Shown here one piece after another: positions 1 through 10,943 of a stretch of 64,000 bases of DNA (within the stretch, counting starts at the first letter, position 1; each line of letters starts with the position of its first letter). A model generated the notes under the pieces. It did no database searches and was not told where the DNA came from. It saw nothing but the letters and a program-made list of their open reading frames with translations. This DNA comes from Viscum album. Taxonomy: Eukaryota; Streptophyta; Magnoliopsida; Santalales; Viscaceae. The stretch covers positions 8,136,001 to 8,200,000 of the forward strand of contig OY728142.1 in NCBI GenBank assembly GCA_963277665.1, written 5' to 3'. The translations under genes were made by a program, and so were the position numbers.

Positions 1-2163
1 AAATTAATTGAATGATTTAATTTTGGAATAAAAATAAAATAATTGCTAAACTGAAAAAATTAAATTATATGAATTAAAATAAAACATTTAATATATATAT
101 TTTCCCTCAAACTTGTATATATATTATTTAATTTTTATCATGCAATTATTTTAACTATTGATTTTACTTGACCATTGACAAACCTTTTTTCGGTAGAGGT
201 TATTTAATTTATTTAATTATAGAAATTGTGTTTGATAATTTTAATAATTCTTTATTTTTTATGTCTTAGAAATGAACTGTCTTTATTTAAAATGTATAAG
301 ATCTAGTACATCCATATACATTATCTATATGTATTTTTTTCGTCTCGAGACCCCCTCACCTACACTTGATGACAACATTATATGATTTGGACGATGCCAA
401 GGCGAGGTAGTATCTTAGAAGAGATGTAAACAATAGTATTGTGGGTAAAAAAATGTGATACGAGTCATGAAAGACTCAGGTATTATAAACCTAAGTAAGA
501 TGTTAATCCATTGAGTATAAATAGATAATGTGGTACTAAATTCGGAAGATCATTCTAGTAGTTTATTTAATATTTTATTGTTAAATTTTTCTGTGATTGT
601 GATTGTTTGAAATAAAAAATTAAATAAGAAAAAATAATTAGTATATTATGACAATTAAATATGGGATGATTTTTTCTTCTATTTATGTGATGTTGTTTTT
701 TATTACAAACATATAGCACAACCATAAATATTATAAAATTAATTCATTATTCTAGTAATAATTAAAAACACTCTATGTAATATTTTTTGTAATCCCTTCC
801 ATCTCTCAAACTTCAACAAAATAGTGTGTATGTTGTGCTCATAATCCCTAGTTGAGGGTGAATCCTATTACAGGTGAGTTCTTATAAGAGTAATGAGATA
901 ACATAACTAAATATAGTAGAAAAAAAGTATCCATATCTAGATTTCTATCAATTTATAAAAAAGTGTTGAGGGAATCAATGTTACATTCTGAGAATACTGG
1001 ACTTCACGAATTAGTTTAAGAAACTATGATTCAATACCATTTTATAATATCGTTACTAGATTGAAACTCTCTAAGTAGTGTAATATCCATAAATTTTAAA
1101 ATGTGGAGATATTTGTAGGATCCTTTCCACTAGAATACTCAAGAGAATGGGTATTAAGTATATAATAATGAGGGATACTGGGGATTGATAAAATAACGAG
1201 AGATGCTTAATTATCAAATTAGTTAATCAAAAATGTCTAAATGGTAATAAAGACAACGTAAAAAATAATAATTTTTTTTGTTTAAAAAATTGAAATCACC
1301 ACAACCAATACATTATCACTACAATAAATTATTACTAAAGAAAATTTCTAGATCAACCATAACATCTAGAAGTGGTACATGAGTTTATACATATTTATAC
1401 ACCTAGAGAGGAATCCTTATGTGTGGAGTCCTTAATTACTGCTAACCCCCATAGGGATAAAGTTATGTGGATAATTAAAAATATAAAAATCACTTAGATG
1501 ATGAAATAGATGTATAATGTATCATGTTTTCATCAATGTCCTATTAATTATAGAAAATGCATGAGGGTAAATAATCCTACAAGATGCTAACTAATCTCTA
1601 ACATTATTATCAAGAGATAAAAAAGAAATAATTGTATGAGATATCAAGTGAACTATAAAGGGTTAATATAGAGTAAGGGAATCAAGAATGTCCTCATATA
1701 CTCTTGATGATTGGGTACATTGACAGATAGAAATCACTTGGTTTCAATATGATCTATGAACTTGAAATAGATCTCATTATCAATCTATTTACACCAATAT
1801 TATCGATGTTTATTATTAATTACAGTATAAAAAACATAAAAAAGTCACTCCTAGATCTTTCAGATATAGTTTCCTAAGACGATAAGGATATAATTATACC
1901 AATGCATCAACCCTTATGGAGAGAAATAAAAGTAAGGGAGTTGATAAGGGGTCTATGGAAAAACCCAACCCAAAGACATAGAAGCATTTTTCTTCCCAAA
2001 TTCCAAACATATAGAGGGAAGGAAAAAAGAAAGAGGTTGTGCTTATTTATTGTGGCATGAAATCCCATTGGTAGAAAAATATCAAGGCTGGAAAAAATAA
2101 AAAAGGTATTACTTTTGATTTATATATTTATGTCATTTAATTCAATTTATCATTATCTACGGG
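1..2163. other. AT-rich stretch, probable LTR and gag of a decayed copia element
   Basis: No gene is visible. The stretch lies directly upstream of a copia protease-like frame on the + strand, so by position it should hold the 5' LTR, primer site and gag of that element, but I could not recognise a primer-binding site or gag motifs. It is low-complexity AT-rich DNA with stops in all frames. The assignment is inferred from element order only. Confidence 0.3.
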
Positions 2164-2400
2164 TTGGGTATTTTAAACTACTTAAGGGTAGGAATTTATA
2201 TTCATATACATGATCCATGTAGACTGAAAAATATTTCAAAAGTTGAGGTGGATATCAAAGCTATAAATGGTGAGAGACTAGTAGCCGTAGTAGAGGGAGA
2301 TTATCATCTGACATTTACATGTGGTTTGGTTCATGTAATAAATTTTTATTATTATATTTCTCTAGTTTGCAAAAACATAATCGCAGTATCGATATTATAA
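2164..2400 (+). pseudogene. Copia protease-region remnant
   Basis: A 78-codon open frame matches the protease-to-integrase linker of plant copia polyproteins. In order one sees VEVDIKAINGERLVAVVEG, then YHLTFTCGLV, then YYYISLVCKNIIAVSIL; these correspond to the family's V-D-L-x-x-x-N-G block and its CYYVPSLxxNIISVS-type block. The catalytic Asp-Thr/Ser-Gly expected upstream is not legible (the frame reads LRVGIYIHI there), so it would not be active. It is an interior fragment: the frame's start codon is not a biological start. In a live element this protease would cut the Gag-Pol polyprotein. Confidence 0.65.
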
Positions 2401-2989
2401 ACTATGAGGTTTTATTTAAGGTTTGAATATAAATGTCTTCTATTTTATAAGGATTACATGTGTTATGTTATGGAAAATATTAACAATGGTAGGTATATAA
2501 TTTAACTGAAATACCTTATAATAGAAATAAATTAAAAAAATAGAAAAATGACTCATATAACAAACACTTGTGGAACATCATGCTCAGTCATGTAAATGTG
2601 ATGAATTAATAACAATTACATCAAGTAAGTTTTTTATACGCATATGAGTTAAAACCCTTGGATATATGTCATGATTATTTACAAGGGGAAATTAGTAAAT
2701 AATCCATCTCTAGGAATGGTTTAATGGACACTAAATTGCTATAATTAATTCATAATATTGTATGTAGACCGTTTCTAGAATATTAAAGGTGTGTCTTTTC
2801 ATACCTCATTAATTTTATTGATGAATATAGTAGGTATGATTATATTTTACTAAATGAGGTATAAGTAAAATTCTATTTAGATGATTAAAGAATATCAACG
2901 AGAAGTAGAAAACTGGACTGACATGAATATTAAGGCACTTCGCTCAGACATAGGTTGGTAGTATCTTAACCAATATTTAATTTTTCAAT

Positions 2990-3420
2990 AGAAGGAGTGT
3001 GGGATAGTATCCCACATTCAGTGGAATGGTGTTAGTTAAAGGAGGAATCAGACCATTCATAGCTTGGAAAGATCAATTGTGTGTTAGGAAAGTCTTCTGA
3101 TATAATTTTGGGGATAAAAATTATAGATAATGGCTTATAACCTTAATTGAGTTCCATCTAATGTAACTGATAGAATTTCATATGAGTTGTGGTATACAAA
3201 GAAATCCATTTTATCACACATGTTTGTATGGGGATGACAATGTTTTCATGACTATTACATGTAAAAAAGTAGCATCCCAAAGTACAAACTTTATCTTTAT
3301 ATGTTATACTAAACAAACCAAATGATATTACCTATTTAATACCTCTCATATAAAATTTATTATGGAAATTGTTTCCATAATTCTTGAAATAGAACAAATT
3401 TACAATTAATATAATTAAAG
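2990..3420 (+). pseudogene. Copia integrase C-terminal remnant
   Basis: Broken frames read like the end of a copia integrase core and its tail. TLIEFHL occupies the place of the family's LNRVPSK block. Near 3295-3410 the frame reads FICYTKQTK, a stop, then YYLFNTSHIKFIMEIVSI, which parallels the family block G-Y-P-K-E-T-x-G-Y-Y-F-Y followed by K-V-F-V-x-R-x-A. The catalytic D-D-E residues are not recoverable. In a live element this enzyme inserts the cDNA into the host chromosome. Confidence 0.6.
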
Positions 3421-3539
3421 AAATATTGAATTCAATAAAAATTTTTCTCTTGATACATGAGAGTTGGTTCAATAACCACCTCCACAAGATATAGTGGGAT
3501 ATGATGATGTTATAAAGACACATGTATTGTATAGGTAAA

Positions 3540-4500
3540 ATTCAGAGGTTAGAGAACCAGAGTGATATGGTTTTCTAACCTGTACATTATGTGATAAATT
3601 AAACAGAGAGAATGATAATCCTTTAAGATATAAGGATGATGTAGAAGGCAAGGATGCTGCCAAATGCAATGATTCCATGCATTCTGTCATAGAGTCAATG
3701 TGCCAAAATTATGTTTGGATTTTGATACACCCTTTAGATGATATAAAAACAGTTGGGTGAAAGGAAATTCTAGAAAAAATGGACAAGGATATTAATGTTA
3801 ATACCTATATTAAATTAAATTTTGTAAAGGATTTCAAGAATTTTTAAAGAATATACTACAAAAATATTTATCACATGCACGGATGCTAAAATATATTATA
3901 ATATTACATGGAGTAGGTGCCTTCCATGATAATGAAATTTTGAAATTGTATTTAAAAACTTATTTTATAAATGGAATGTTGGTTGAATATATCAATATCA
4001 CTCAACCCAAATGGTATATTATGTCAAAGATTTTAAATAATGCATGCAAGCTATAGAGATCCATTTATGGGTTGAAGTATGAATCAAAATCATGGAGAGT
4101 TCAATTTTATGAGTCTATAAGATATTTTTTTTCAATAATAAGAGACAACCATGTGTCAATTGGAAGGTTAGCTAAAATGTATTTATTTTGTTTATATTAT
4201 ATGTTGGTAACATATTAATTATGTGAAATTAAGTAAAAGTCTTTTAGTTATCTAATAATTTGTTAAACGAATGTTTCTCGGTTAATGGATTAGGTGATAC
4301 AACCTGCATATAAGGGATTAAGATATATTTAGATAGTTTTAAGAGGATATGTGGGTTATTTCAAAGTAAAAATATTAACATGGTACTCAACATTTACAAT
4401 ATAGAACAGTCTAAGATAACGAAGTTTCCAATTTCACATGATGTAAGCTTCTTCAAGAAAATTTGTACAAAAACATAGAAGGATATTGAAATAATGAGTA
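3540..4500 (+). pseudogene. Copia reverse transcriptase remnant
   Basis: The linker block REPE-stop-YGFL at about 3547-3577 and the RT entry block YVWILIHPLDDIKTVG at about 3710-3757 are clear copia signatures (family form VWxLVxPPxGxKPIG). Further on the frame shows YLKTYFINGMLVEYI (family MDVKTAFLNGxLxExV), CKL-stop-RSIYGLKYESKSW at about 4048-4095 (family LxRSIYGLKQASRxW), and a degraded HVSIGRLAKMYLFCLYYM at the YVDD region, where the two aspartates are lost. Several stops and frameshifts make it non-functional. A short stretch at about 4147-4193 is matched by a fragment lodged in a gypsy LTR at 11.47 kb. Confidence 0.8.
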
Positions 4501-4689
4501 TAATAACTTGTTAATAGGCAGTGGGATCTATCATCCCTTCAATGATATGTTCTATCTTTGATGTTTCCTTCACTTGAATCATAATGGGATCATATCATGA
4601 TAATAATGGAGAGCTACATTGGGATGATTTAAGGAATATCACGATGTTATTAAGTTATACAATAGACATGTCTTTATTCTATAAAGGAG

Positions 4690-5190
4690 ATGAGGATATA
4701 TATGTGAGGGGATACATTGATACTAGTTTTTAATTAGATAATTATGATCTGAAATCATTTTAAATCTATTAATTTTTCATGAATAGTTGTTCAGTGAATT
4801 AGAGAACCTCAAAGAAACCCATGGTCACTAAATATAAATCAAAATGTGATTATATTGTGTCTTATGATGTTCTTAAGGATATAGTTTGAGAATGTTTATT
4901 TTTCTCATACATTGGTTTTTTACCTATAATTGGACAACCTATTCCAATTTATTATGATAATTCTGCACCAATGGTGATTTCAAAGTATCATAGGTTACAC
5001 CATAACAAAAATAATATACTATGAATGTTTCATATATTTAGGGATTTTACCTAGAGTGATGATGTCACAGTTAACAATGTATCCATATATGATACCATGG
5101 AATACCCCTTATCTTAGTCCATATCTTAGCAGAAGCACAATTCTCACGTGATAGGTAGCAGGTCAAGACTTGTTAATAGTTGAATTGATT
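4690..5190 (+). pseudogene. Copia RNase H remnant
   Basis: The domain is readable almost end to end in one frame with stops: VRGYIDTSF (first catalytic Asp block), RTSKKPMVTKYKSKCDY (family W-K-S-x-K-Q-x-x-V-A-x-S-T-T-E-A-E-Y, with the Glu lost), PIIGQPIPIYYDNSAPMV (family I-x-L-Y-C-D-N-x-x-A-I), and SISQQKHNSHVIGSRSR near 5120-5165 (family L-x-Q-x-K-H-x-x-H-x-R-S-M-G). In a live element it degrades the RNA strand during cDNA synthesis. It sits immediately upstream of the polypurine tract and LTR start, as expected. Confidence 0.85.
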
Positions 5191-5201
5191 TAAAGTGGGT
5201 G

Positions 5202-5343
5202 TGTTGAAAGTATGTGACCTATACCCAACTCATTTATTGTCTTTAATTACTATTAAATGTATACAATATTAAATATATTAGTTTTTATATTACCACAAAA
5301 ATGTTGATAATTATTAATAAACTATATTTATGGTAATTCCCAT
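5202..5343 (+). repeat. Start of copia 3' LTR, truncated
   Basis: The purine-rich tract taaagtgggtg (about 5191-5201) is followed by TGTTGAAAGTATGTGACC, the usual copia arrangement of polypurine tract then an LTR opening with TGTTG. The similarity to copia LTR style ends at about 5343, where the low-coordinate end of the inverted gypsy element starts. The matching 5' LTR was not identified, so the LTR call rests on position and motif. Confidence 0.5.
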
Positions 5344-8300
5344 TGACAGCATATTGTCACAAATGATGTCATGATGCCACCCAACTCGACACCATACCTG
5401 GTTCGAGAAATGGCCCAAATGGATTTCCTGATCGACACAGACTGGAAATCAATGTTGGGAAACAATTTAATAAAAATGGGAATGATTTTGCACAAAAATA
5501 TTTGATAAAAAAATAAAATGAGAACACTGCATTGGAAATAATAACTGCATATCAATAAATACACAACTAATCCAAATAAAAATATTACTGAACAAAACAA
5601 GACTGAAAACGAAACTAGAAATAGATCCCACCAACAATATATGTACGTGACACCTTGGTCACCACCATCAAAAAAATTAATCTTATTTAATATAAACCGA
5701 ATCATAAACCTTCACCTACAAAATAGCTTTGGTCTTCCGACATTGAGTGGCATAAGTATGGTGTATGATTAAAAAACATAGTATGTAATCACCATAGAGT
5801 CCATGCATTTTTTTCCCTGAAACAGTCGAAAAATAATTATTTGAAATAAATTTATAAATTAGAATTTTAAAACATATTAGAAAAACAAATATATCTTTCA
5901 AAAAATCCCCTTTTTAAAATAGCACATGTAGCTTTCATTTTAAAAAAAAAATCACATTCCACAACCCAATTCATAACCAAAACCCAAAAACAATCCAAAA
6001 TAGATAACTAAAAAGGGTTTGTGTAAAAAGTAAAGGAAACCGAAAAACATGAACAACTAGAAAACCAATATCAAATCATGCATGAAAAATAAAAGAACAT
6101 ACATATAATGACTCTGGAGAAATTACTAAACATCTTTAGAAGAATTATTTGGACGTACATAGATTAGACTCAATTGTCGGCACATGGTGCATCTCTATAC
6201 TCAATAACCATTAAACCACTCTAAAGTATAAAATCTAGTGGTACTTCCCTCATATCCCCATCATGACAAGGTGGTACCAACCTACATAATTAGGTTTGAC
6301 ATGAAACCATCACTCATCCCACTTGAATATTCCCAATAATCCCCTAATAATAATAGTAATAATTGGAAAGACATTTTATAATAACCATAAACAACACTAT
6401 CCCCACGAACAAGTCATTGGAGGGGATCCCATCCCAATGTCTAATAGACTCAAAACCAACAACTTTCCCTTGCAAGATCCACTAGAGGGGGATGGATCCA
6501 ATGTTATAGTGGGTTTTCCAAACAAAATACCATCATCACACACATAAAAATCCATTACTTTTAAAATAACTTGAATAGAATAAAGAAAAAACGTTTTACA
6601 AATCATTCCCACATACCCACATGGCCCATACATCACATGAGTTCAAAAAAACATTTTCTAATTCATTACAAGGTGCCAATCGGGCCACAAAATTTCATCA
6701 CATTAAAATCAATTTTCAAAGTCAAAGAAATTTGAAACCTAGACTTTAACAATACAAATCAAAATACATTTCCAAATCCATTTCTACACTATAACCACAT
6801 TTAACAAAAAACACCACTTCACATGAACATAGTGAAACATGCCATTACACCACTTGTACAACTCATGAAACTTATTTGGAAAATACAACAAAAGGATCAC
6901 ATAAGAGATCCAAAAATTCCGATCGGTGTATCCCCTTTTTAATTCCATACATACAACAAATGAATTTTAGAAACACATTCTATAAAACCTTCACCATTTA
7001 AAAATCTCATTTGAGGTGCACAAAAATGAAAACCACAAGAAACAAATGCCGCACCTTTTGTAAAACACTTTAAACAGATTTTCAACGTAAATTTATTTGG
7101 AAACACATTTCTCAAACATCAAAATTTAATTGAACACATTTATAAGGCACACCAAAGAGGGATACTTGAAAGAAATTATTTTCATTTATAAAACCATCTT
7201 TTAAAAAGCATTCAATTCAAATAACTTTGAAAATGTGTTTTTAAAGAAAAAACACATTCATTAAAACCTACATAATAAGAATCACATATGTTTTACACCA
7301 TAAAGATAATTTATTTCCTCAAATAATTCAAAACTCACAACCCAAAAATATTCCCAAAACATAATAAAGGGGAATCAACACCCCCCAAAAACCAAATTTC
7401 ACTTTAAAATATCAATTATAATTTTATCAAAGAACATGAATGCATTGAAATCTGGGAATAATTGAAGAATCAATTGAAAAAACATTTCAAACTAATTTTC
7501 CAAAAATAAAAACTCAAATAAATTCACACTAACAGTTAATAAGAAAGGGAAATATAGTTATAAACCATTTTGAAAACCTCAATAATTAGATGGAATGTAC
7601 TAGAAAGGATATGTATGAAAAAACCCACATCAATGATGTGAAAAAACAACCAAAATTTGGTATAATAATTATAAAATCCCCAGATATAGTTCATACAACA
7701 AAACACCAAAAATATTGAACCACACATCATCCCTATATTCTATGATAAATCCAAGAGAGAAACCTCATAAATAAAAACCAAGAATCCAAGACAGAAGGAA
7801 GGGAAGAGGGGACAATCTTCTAACAATCTAATGAAACTTACCTAGGAAACTTCAAAGGGAATAAGTTGTGTAAGAAGAGCAAGATATGATAATATTGGAG
7901 GACACCATGGTTCACTGAGGTCAAATAGGGGAGGGAAGTCCGGAATTGGGGTTAAAAGAAAAGATAGAAAAGATTGAAATTTTAAATTTTTTTGAATATG
8001 GGTAACTCACATGGTTTTTTAAACATTGTTTTCCAAACCATGTGAAAACCATAGAAAATTCCACTTCCAAAATCATAAACCACATAGAATGATTTCTACA
8101 TGGTTTCCCTAATTATATGGAGGATGTGTACCCCTCCCAAAGAATGAAACCTCATGCTTTATGGTTTCTAGGAGAAGTCGTGCAGTTTCCCCTAGGTGTG
8201 TGTTAACCGTCAGACACCTGTTTCAAGACCAGAAACTCCACTATTCAACAAAAACTCTACTGAGAAGTTCCAAAAAAAATTCAATCTTAAAATCAACCAG

Positions 8301-8369
8301 AACCTCAACCAAGGATACGAAGACAAGAAAAGAATAAAATAAATTAAATTCCAAGGTCTAGGTGTGATA
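5344..8369 (-). repeat. 3' LTR of the minus-strand gypsy element
   Basis: About 3.03 kb. On the + strand it begins tgacagc and ends ggtgtgata, so on the minus strand it reads TATCACACC to GCTGTCA, close to the TG...CA rule. It keeps about 555 bp (roughly 5885-6440) that the partner LTR lacks. Short open frames inside it (for example 6323-6547 + and 7536-7730 -) have no recognisable domains and are not shared intact with the partner copy, so I treat them as chance. Confidence 0.75.
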
Positions 8370-9619
8370 ATTATCCCAAAAAAACATTCATACACAATAA
8401 ATTCACACAACGAAAATATAAGTCAAAATTGATTCTAAATTCTGATAAGGATGAAAAATCGATGAATGTCATGGAGAAAATTTTATTTAATATGTCAAAT
8501 GTGAACATATATAGTGGAATCAATAGAATAATGAACAAAAGGAGATCATGATTGGGTTCTTTCTACCACAAGAACATGACTAACACTATGGCGTGACTTT
8601 GGATCATCCCAACGTAGAACTCCCAACATGAACTAACAAAAAATTCCCTAAAAAATATAATAAACACCACTATAGAACTGAAAAATTACCATAAGAAACA
8701 AAATCCCCTAAACAAGGGGAAAAATATTAAAGGAAATTGAACCAAACATCGAACCTAAACATAAGAAACAATCATCGATTTCCGCAAGCCCATATATCTC
8801 AAAACAAGAACAACTGAAACACAAAACCGATTAATGAAAGGATAACCATTAAAAGATCCACATAAATACAAGAATAACCACCTAGATTAAAAATGAAAAA
8901 CTATCATAATTTAATAACAAATTATTGAACTGATAACAAAAATAGATTCTGTAATTGAGAACTTCATAGGTCTCCACCGTAACACTGGGGGCAAAAGTAG
9001 CCCCAAGGTTTCCCACCCACGTCCATTCTTGATTGAGTTAAAAGATTCACTTTAGGGACTATGGATAGATCCATGATGTCTAAATAATCTGTTTCGTCAT
9101 AGATATAAACTGATATCCCCCAATCAAGGCCTCTTATTTATAAAAATATTATTAACAAACTTCTCTATATGACCCAAATTACCACATCAATGAAAATCCA
9201 TTAGAAAAAAATGACATGACATATTTGAATTCCCAAACTAGATGAACTAAAAAAATAAGAGTTGACAGTGAATAGAACTGGATGTTTGGTCCAATGAAAG
9301 AGGATTTTTAGAAAAAAATGTTCCATGGAATATGCCTCTCTCCAGATGGGGAACCTTCATGGGAACCACGTACCACCAACTTCTCCGCACGGACTAAATC
9401 AACTAAAAAATATTCATCATAAAACATTTCAACTAAACTTCACTAGATGAAAGGACTCACTCGTCGATCTTGGGATGAATACCACAAAAATGGTAAACCT
9501 TTTAGTAGGTCCAATGATGTTATCTCTGAAGAGAATGAAACGGGCTACTTGAAATGCTCAACATATCTATTGATTAACATGTATCCTTACTGAATACCTA
9601 AGATCGATTACACTTTCTT
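8370..9619 (-). other. Interior of gypsy element, no recognisable pol
   Basis: In minus-strand order this follows gag, where protease, RT and integrase would lie in an autonomous element. I see none of the usual anchors (aspartic protease DSG, RT IDLRSGYHQ, YxDD, integrase HPG) in either strand. It is AT-rich DNA with stops throughout. Either pol was never present or it was deleted. Confidence 0.5.
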
Positions 9620-9982
9620 CTACTTCACCTTATATGGAATGAACCATTGGAAGAAAGTGGTATAAAATGTATCCCACTTCATCCCAACAGTCATTGATGA
9701 TGGGGTAATCACTTTATGTTGATACAAATATAGACCCTCAAAGAAATCTAGAACAACACACGTTATCATAACTTTAAAAGTTCTTAATGATTTTAAGATC
9801 CACTCAACTTCCTCAATCCATTCAACAACCTCTAATGGACCTTGATTACCATGAAATATGGGTAACAGTTGAGAAGAACCAGAAACGAGAAAATACCCAC
9901 TTGAAAATTTTGAGATCTTACTGAGAAACATATTCTGAAAAATACAAGAAAAAAAACAAAATTCAACATCAAACCGAAACAT
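9620..9982 (-). pseudogene. Gypsy Gag remnant
   Basis: An open frame of 120 codons on the minus strand resembles the retrotransposon Gag capsid domain. The readable order is LPIFHGNQGPLEVVEWIEEV, then EWILKSLRTFKVMITCVVLD, then GMKWDTFYTTFFQWFIPYKVK. This parallels the family pattern P-x-F-x-G-x-x-D-P-x-x-A-x-x-W-L-x-x-x-E, then an A-x-x-x-L-x-G-x-A block, then W-x-x-F-x-x-x-F-x-x-x-Y-F-P. The usual WW of the middle block is missing. Gag would form the particle that packages the RNA. The frame is limited by stops rather than a true start; it is a fragment of a longer degraded gag. Beyond it no zinc knuckle was recognised. Confidence 0.6.
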
Positions 9983-10924
9983 AATAAAAAATAAAAACTC
10001 AAGAAAAAAAACAATAGGCTCACAATTTTAAAATTACAAGAACAACCCAAAATCATATTTTCAAAAACCAAGATTTTCATTTATATTTCAAAAATAACTT
10101 CCTAAAAAGAAACTTTCTACTATCAAAACCCACTTTTCAAATAAAGAAAACTTTATGAACTCATTTTCCCTTTCAATTTTTTTTGGAAAACCAAATATAA
10201 AACTTTGATTTCAAATAATCACCCATGGTATGAAATGAATCATCACATATGTGTTCATTCCACTTATATATAAACCATCCTTGTATACATGTCAATATGA
10301 TCCTTCCATACATACCAACCCATATGTGAATGTCTATAATGAATACCAAGGGATACACATACCACATCATCATTATCATCAATCCCAAGCATTTTCCAAA
10401 ATTTCAATTCACATTTCTTCCAAACATTTCCAGACCATTAAAAATACTAAATGAATTTCTATTTTAATTCCACTTTTTAAATCAAATACCACATGAAAGA
10501 ACCCATTTGGATTTCAAAAACCATATTCATTTAAGAAAAAACCACCTCACACAAACCGAAGTAAAAATAGAATACAACCCACACCAAACTACTGAAATTA
10601 GAAACTAGTGGAGATGCTTAACCTGGAGACATGGTTAGTGTGATATTCCCCATGTATGAATCAAAAACTAAGAGGACCTTGAAATATGCACTCATAATCC
10701 ACATGGGTCACTAATCTACAAGAGAACACAGCATGACACCGGATCAAATCCATTGTCATTCCTCATCCACACATCCAAAAAATAAAAAAAAGGGCTAAAT
10801 CCCTTAATTCCCATTTAATCTTGAGAATCAAAATGAGAAGGGGATCATGATTTAATTCCCATACCTAACTACAAAGTCCCTATAGTCATAATCTCTAATC
10901 TACGAAACACAAAAAATAACAAGG
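9983..10924 (-). other. 5' leader of gypsy element, noncoding
   Basis: Between the primer site and the gag fragment on the minus strand. AT-rich, with short overlapping frames on both strands (9832-10080, 10173-10388, 10251-10454) that show only low-complexity hydrophobic or His/Tyr-rich translations. Probably untranslated leader plus degraded start of gag. Confidence 0.4.
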
Positions 10925-10940
10925 GCCTCATTTGATCCCA
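10925..10940 (-). other. Primer-binding site, tRNA-Met type
   Basis: On the minus strand this reads TGGGATCAAATGAGGC, close to the plant retroelement site TGGTATCAGAGCC that pairs with the 3' end of initiator tRNA-Met. It sits 3 bases inside the end of the 5' LTR (minus strand ...GATGTCA then AAA), the normal position. This fixes the element's orientation independently of gag. Confidence 0.6.
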
Positions 10941-10943
10941 TTT

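Larger units (their letters stand above)
2164..5343 (+). mobile_element. Decayed Ty1/copia retrotransposon
   Basis: Protease, integrase, reverse transcriptase and RNase H relics follow one another on the + strand in that order. Integrase before RT is diagnostic of Ty1/copia. Each domain is legible only in pieces, with many stops and frameshifts, so the element is dead. A purine-rich tract at about 5191-5201 is followed by TGTTGAAAG, which looks like the start of a 3' LTR; this is cut at about 5343, where a minus-strand gypsy element begins. The style of the domains (SIYGLK and QQKH blocks) suggests an Angela/Tork-type lineage, but I cannot place it firmly. Confidence 0.8.

Noticed and set aside
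5328..5705. 125-codon minus-strand frame with many hydrophobic residues that could be read as a membrane protein.
   Set aside because: It lies within a gypsy LTR, and the homologous stretch at 11,000-11,240 does not keep the frame. Hydrophobicity follows from A-rich + strand DNA read in reverse.
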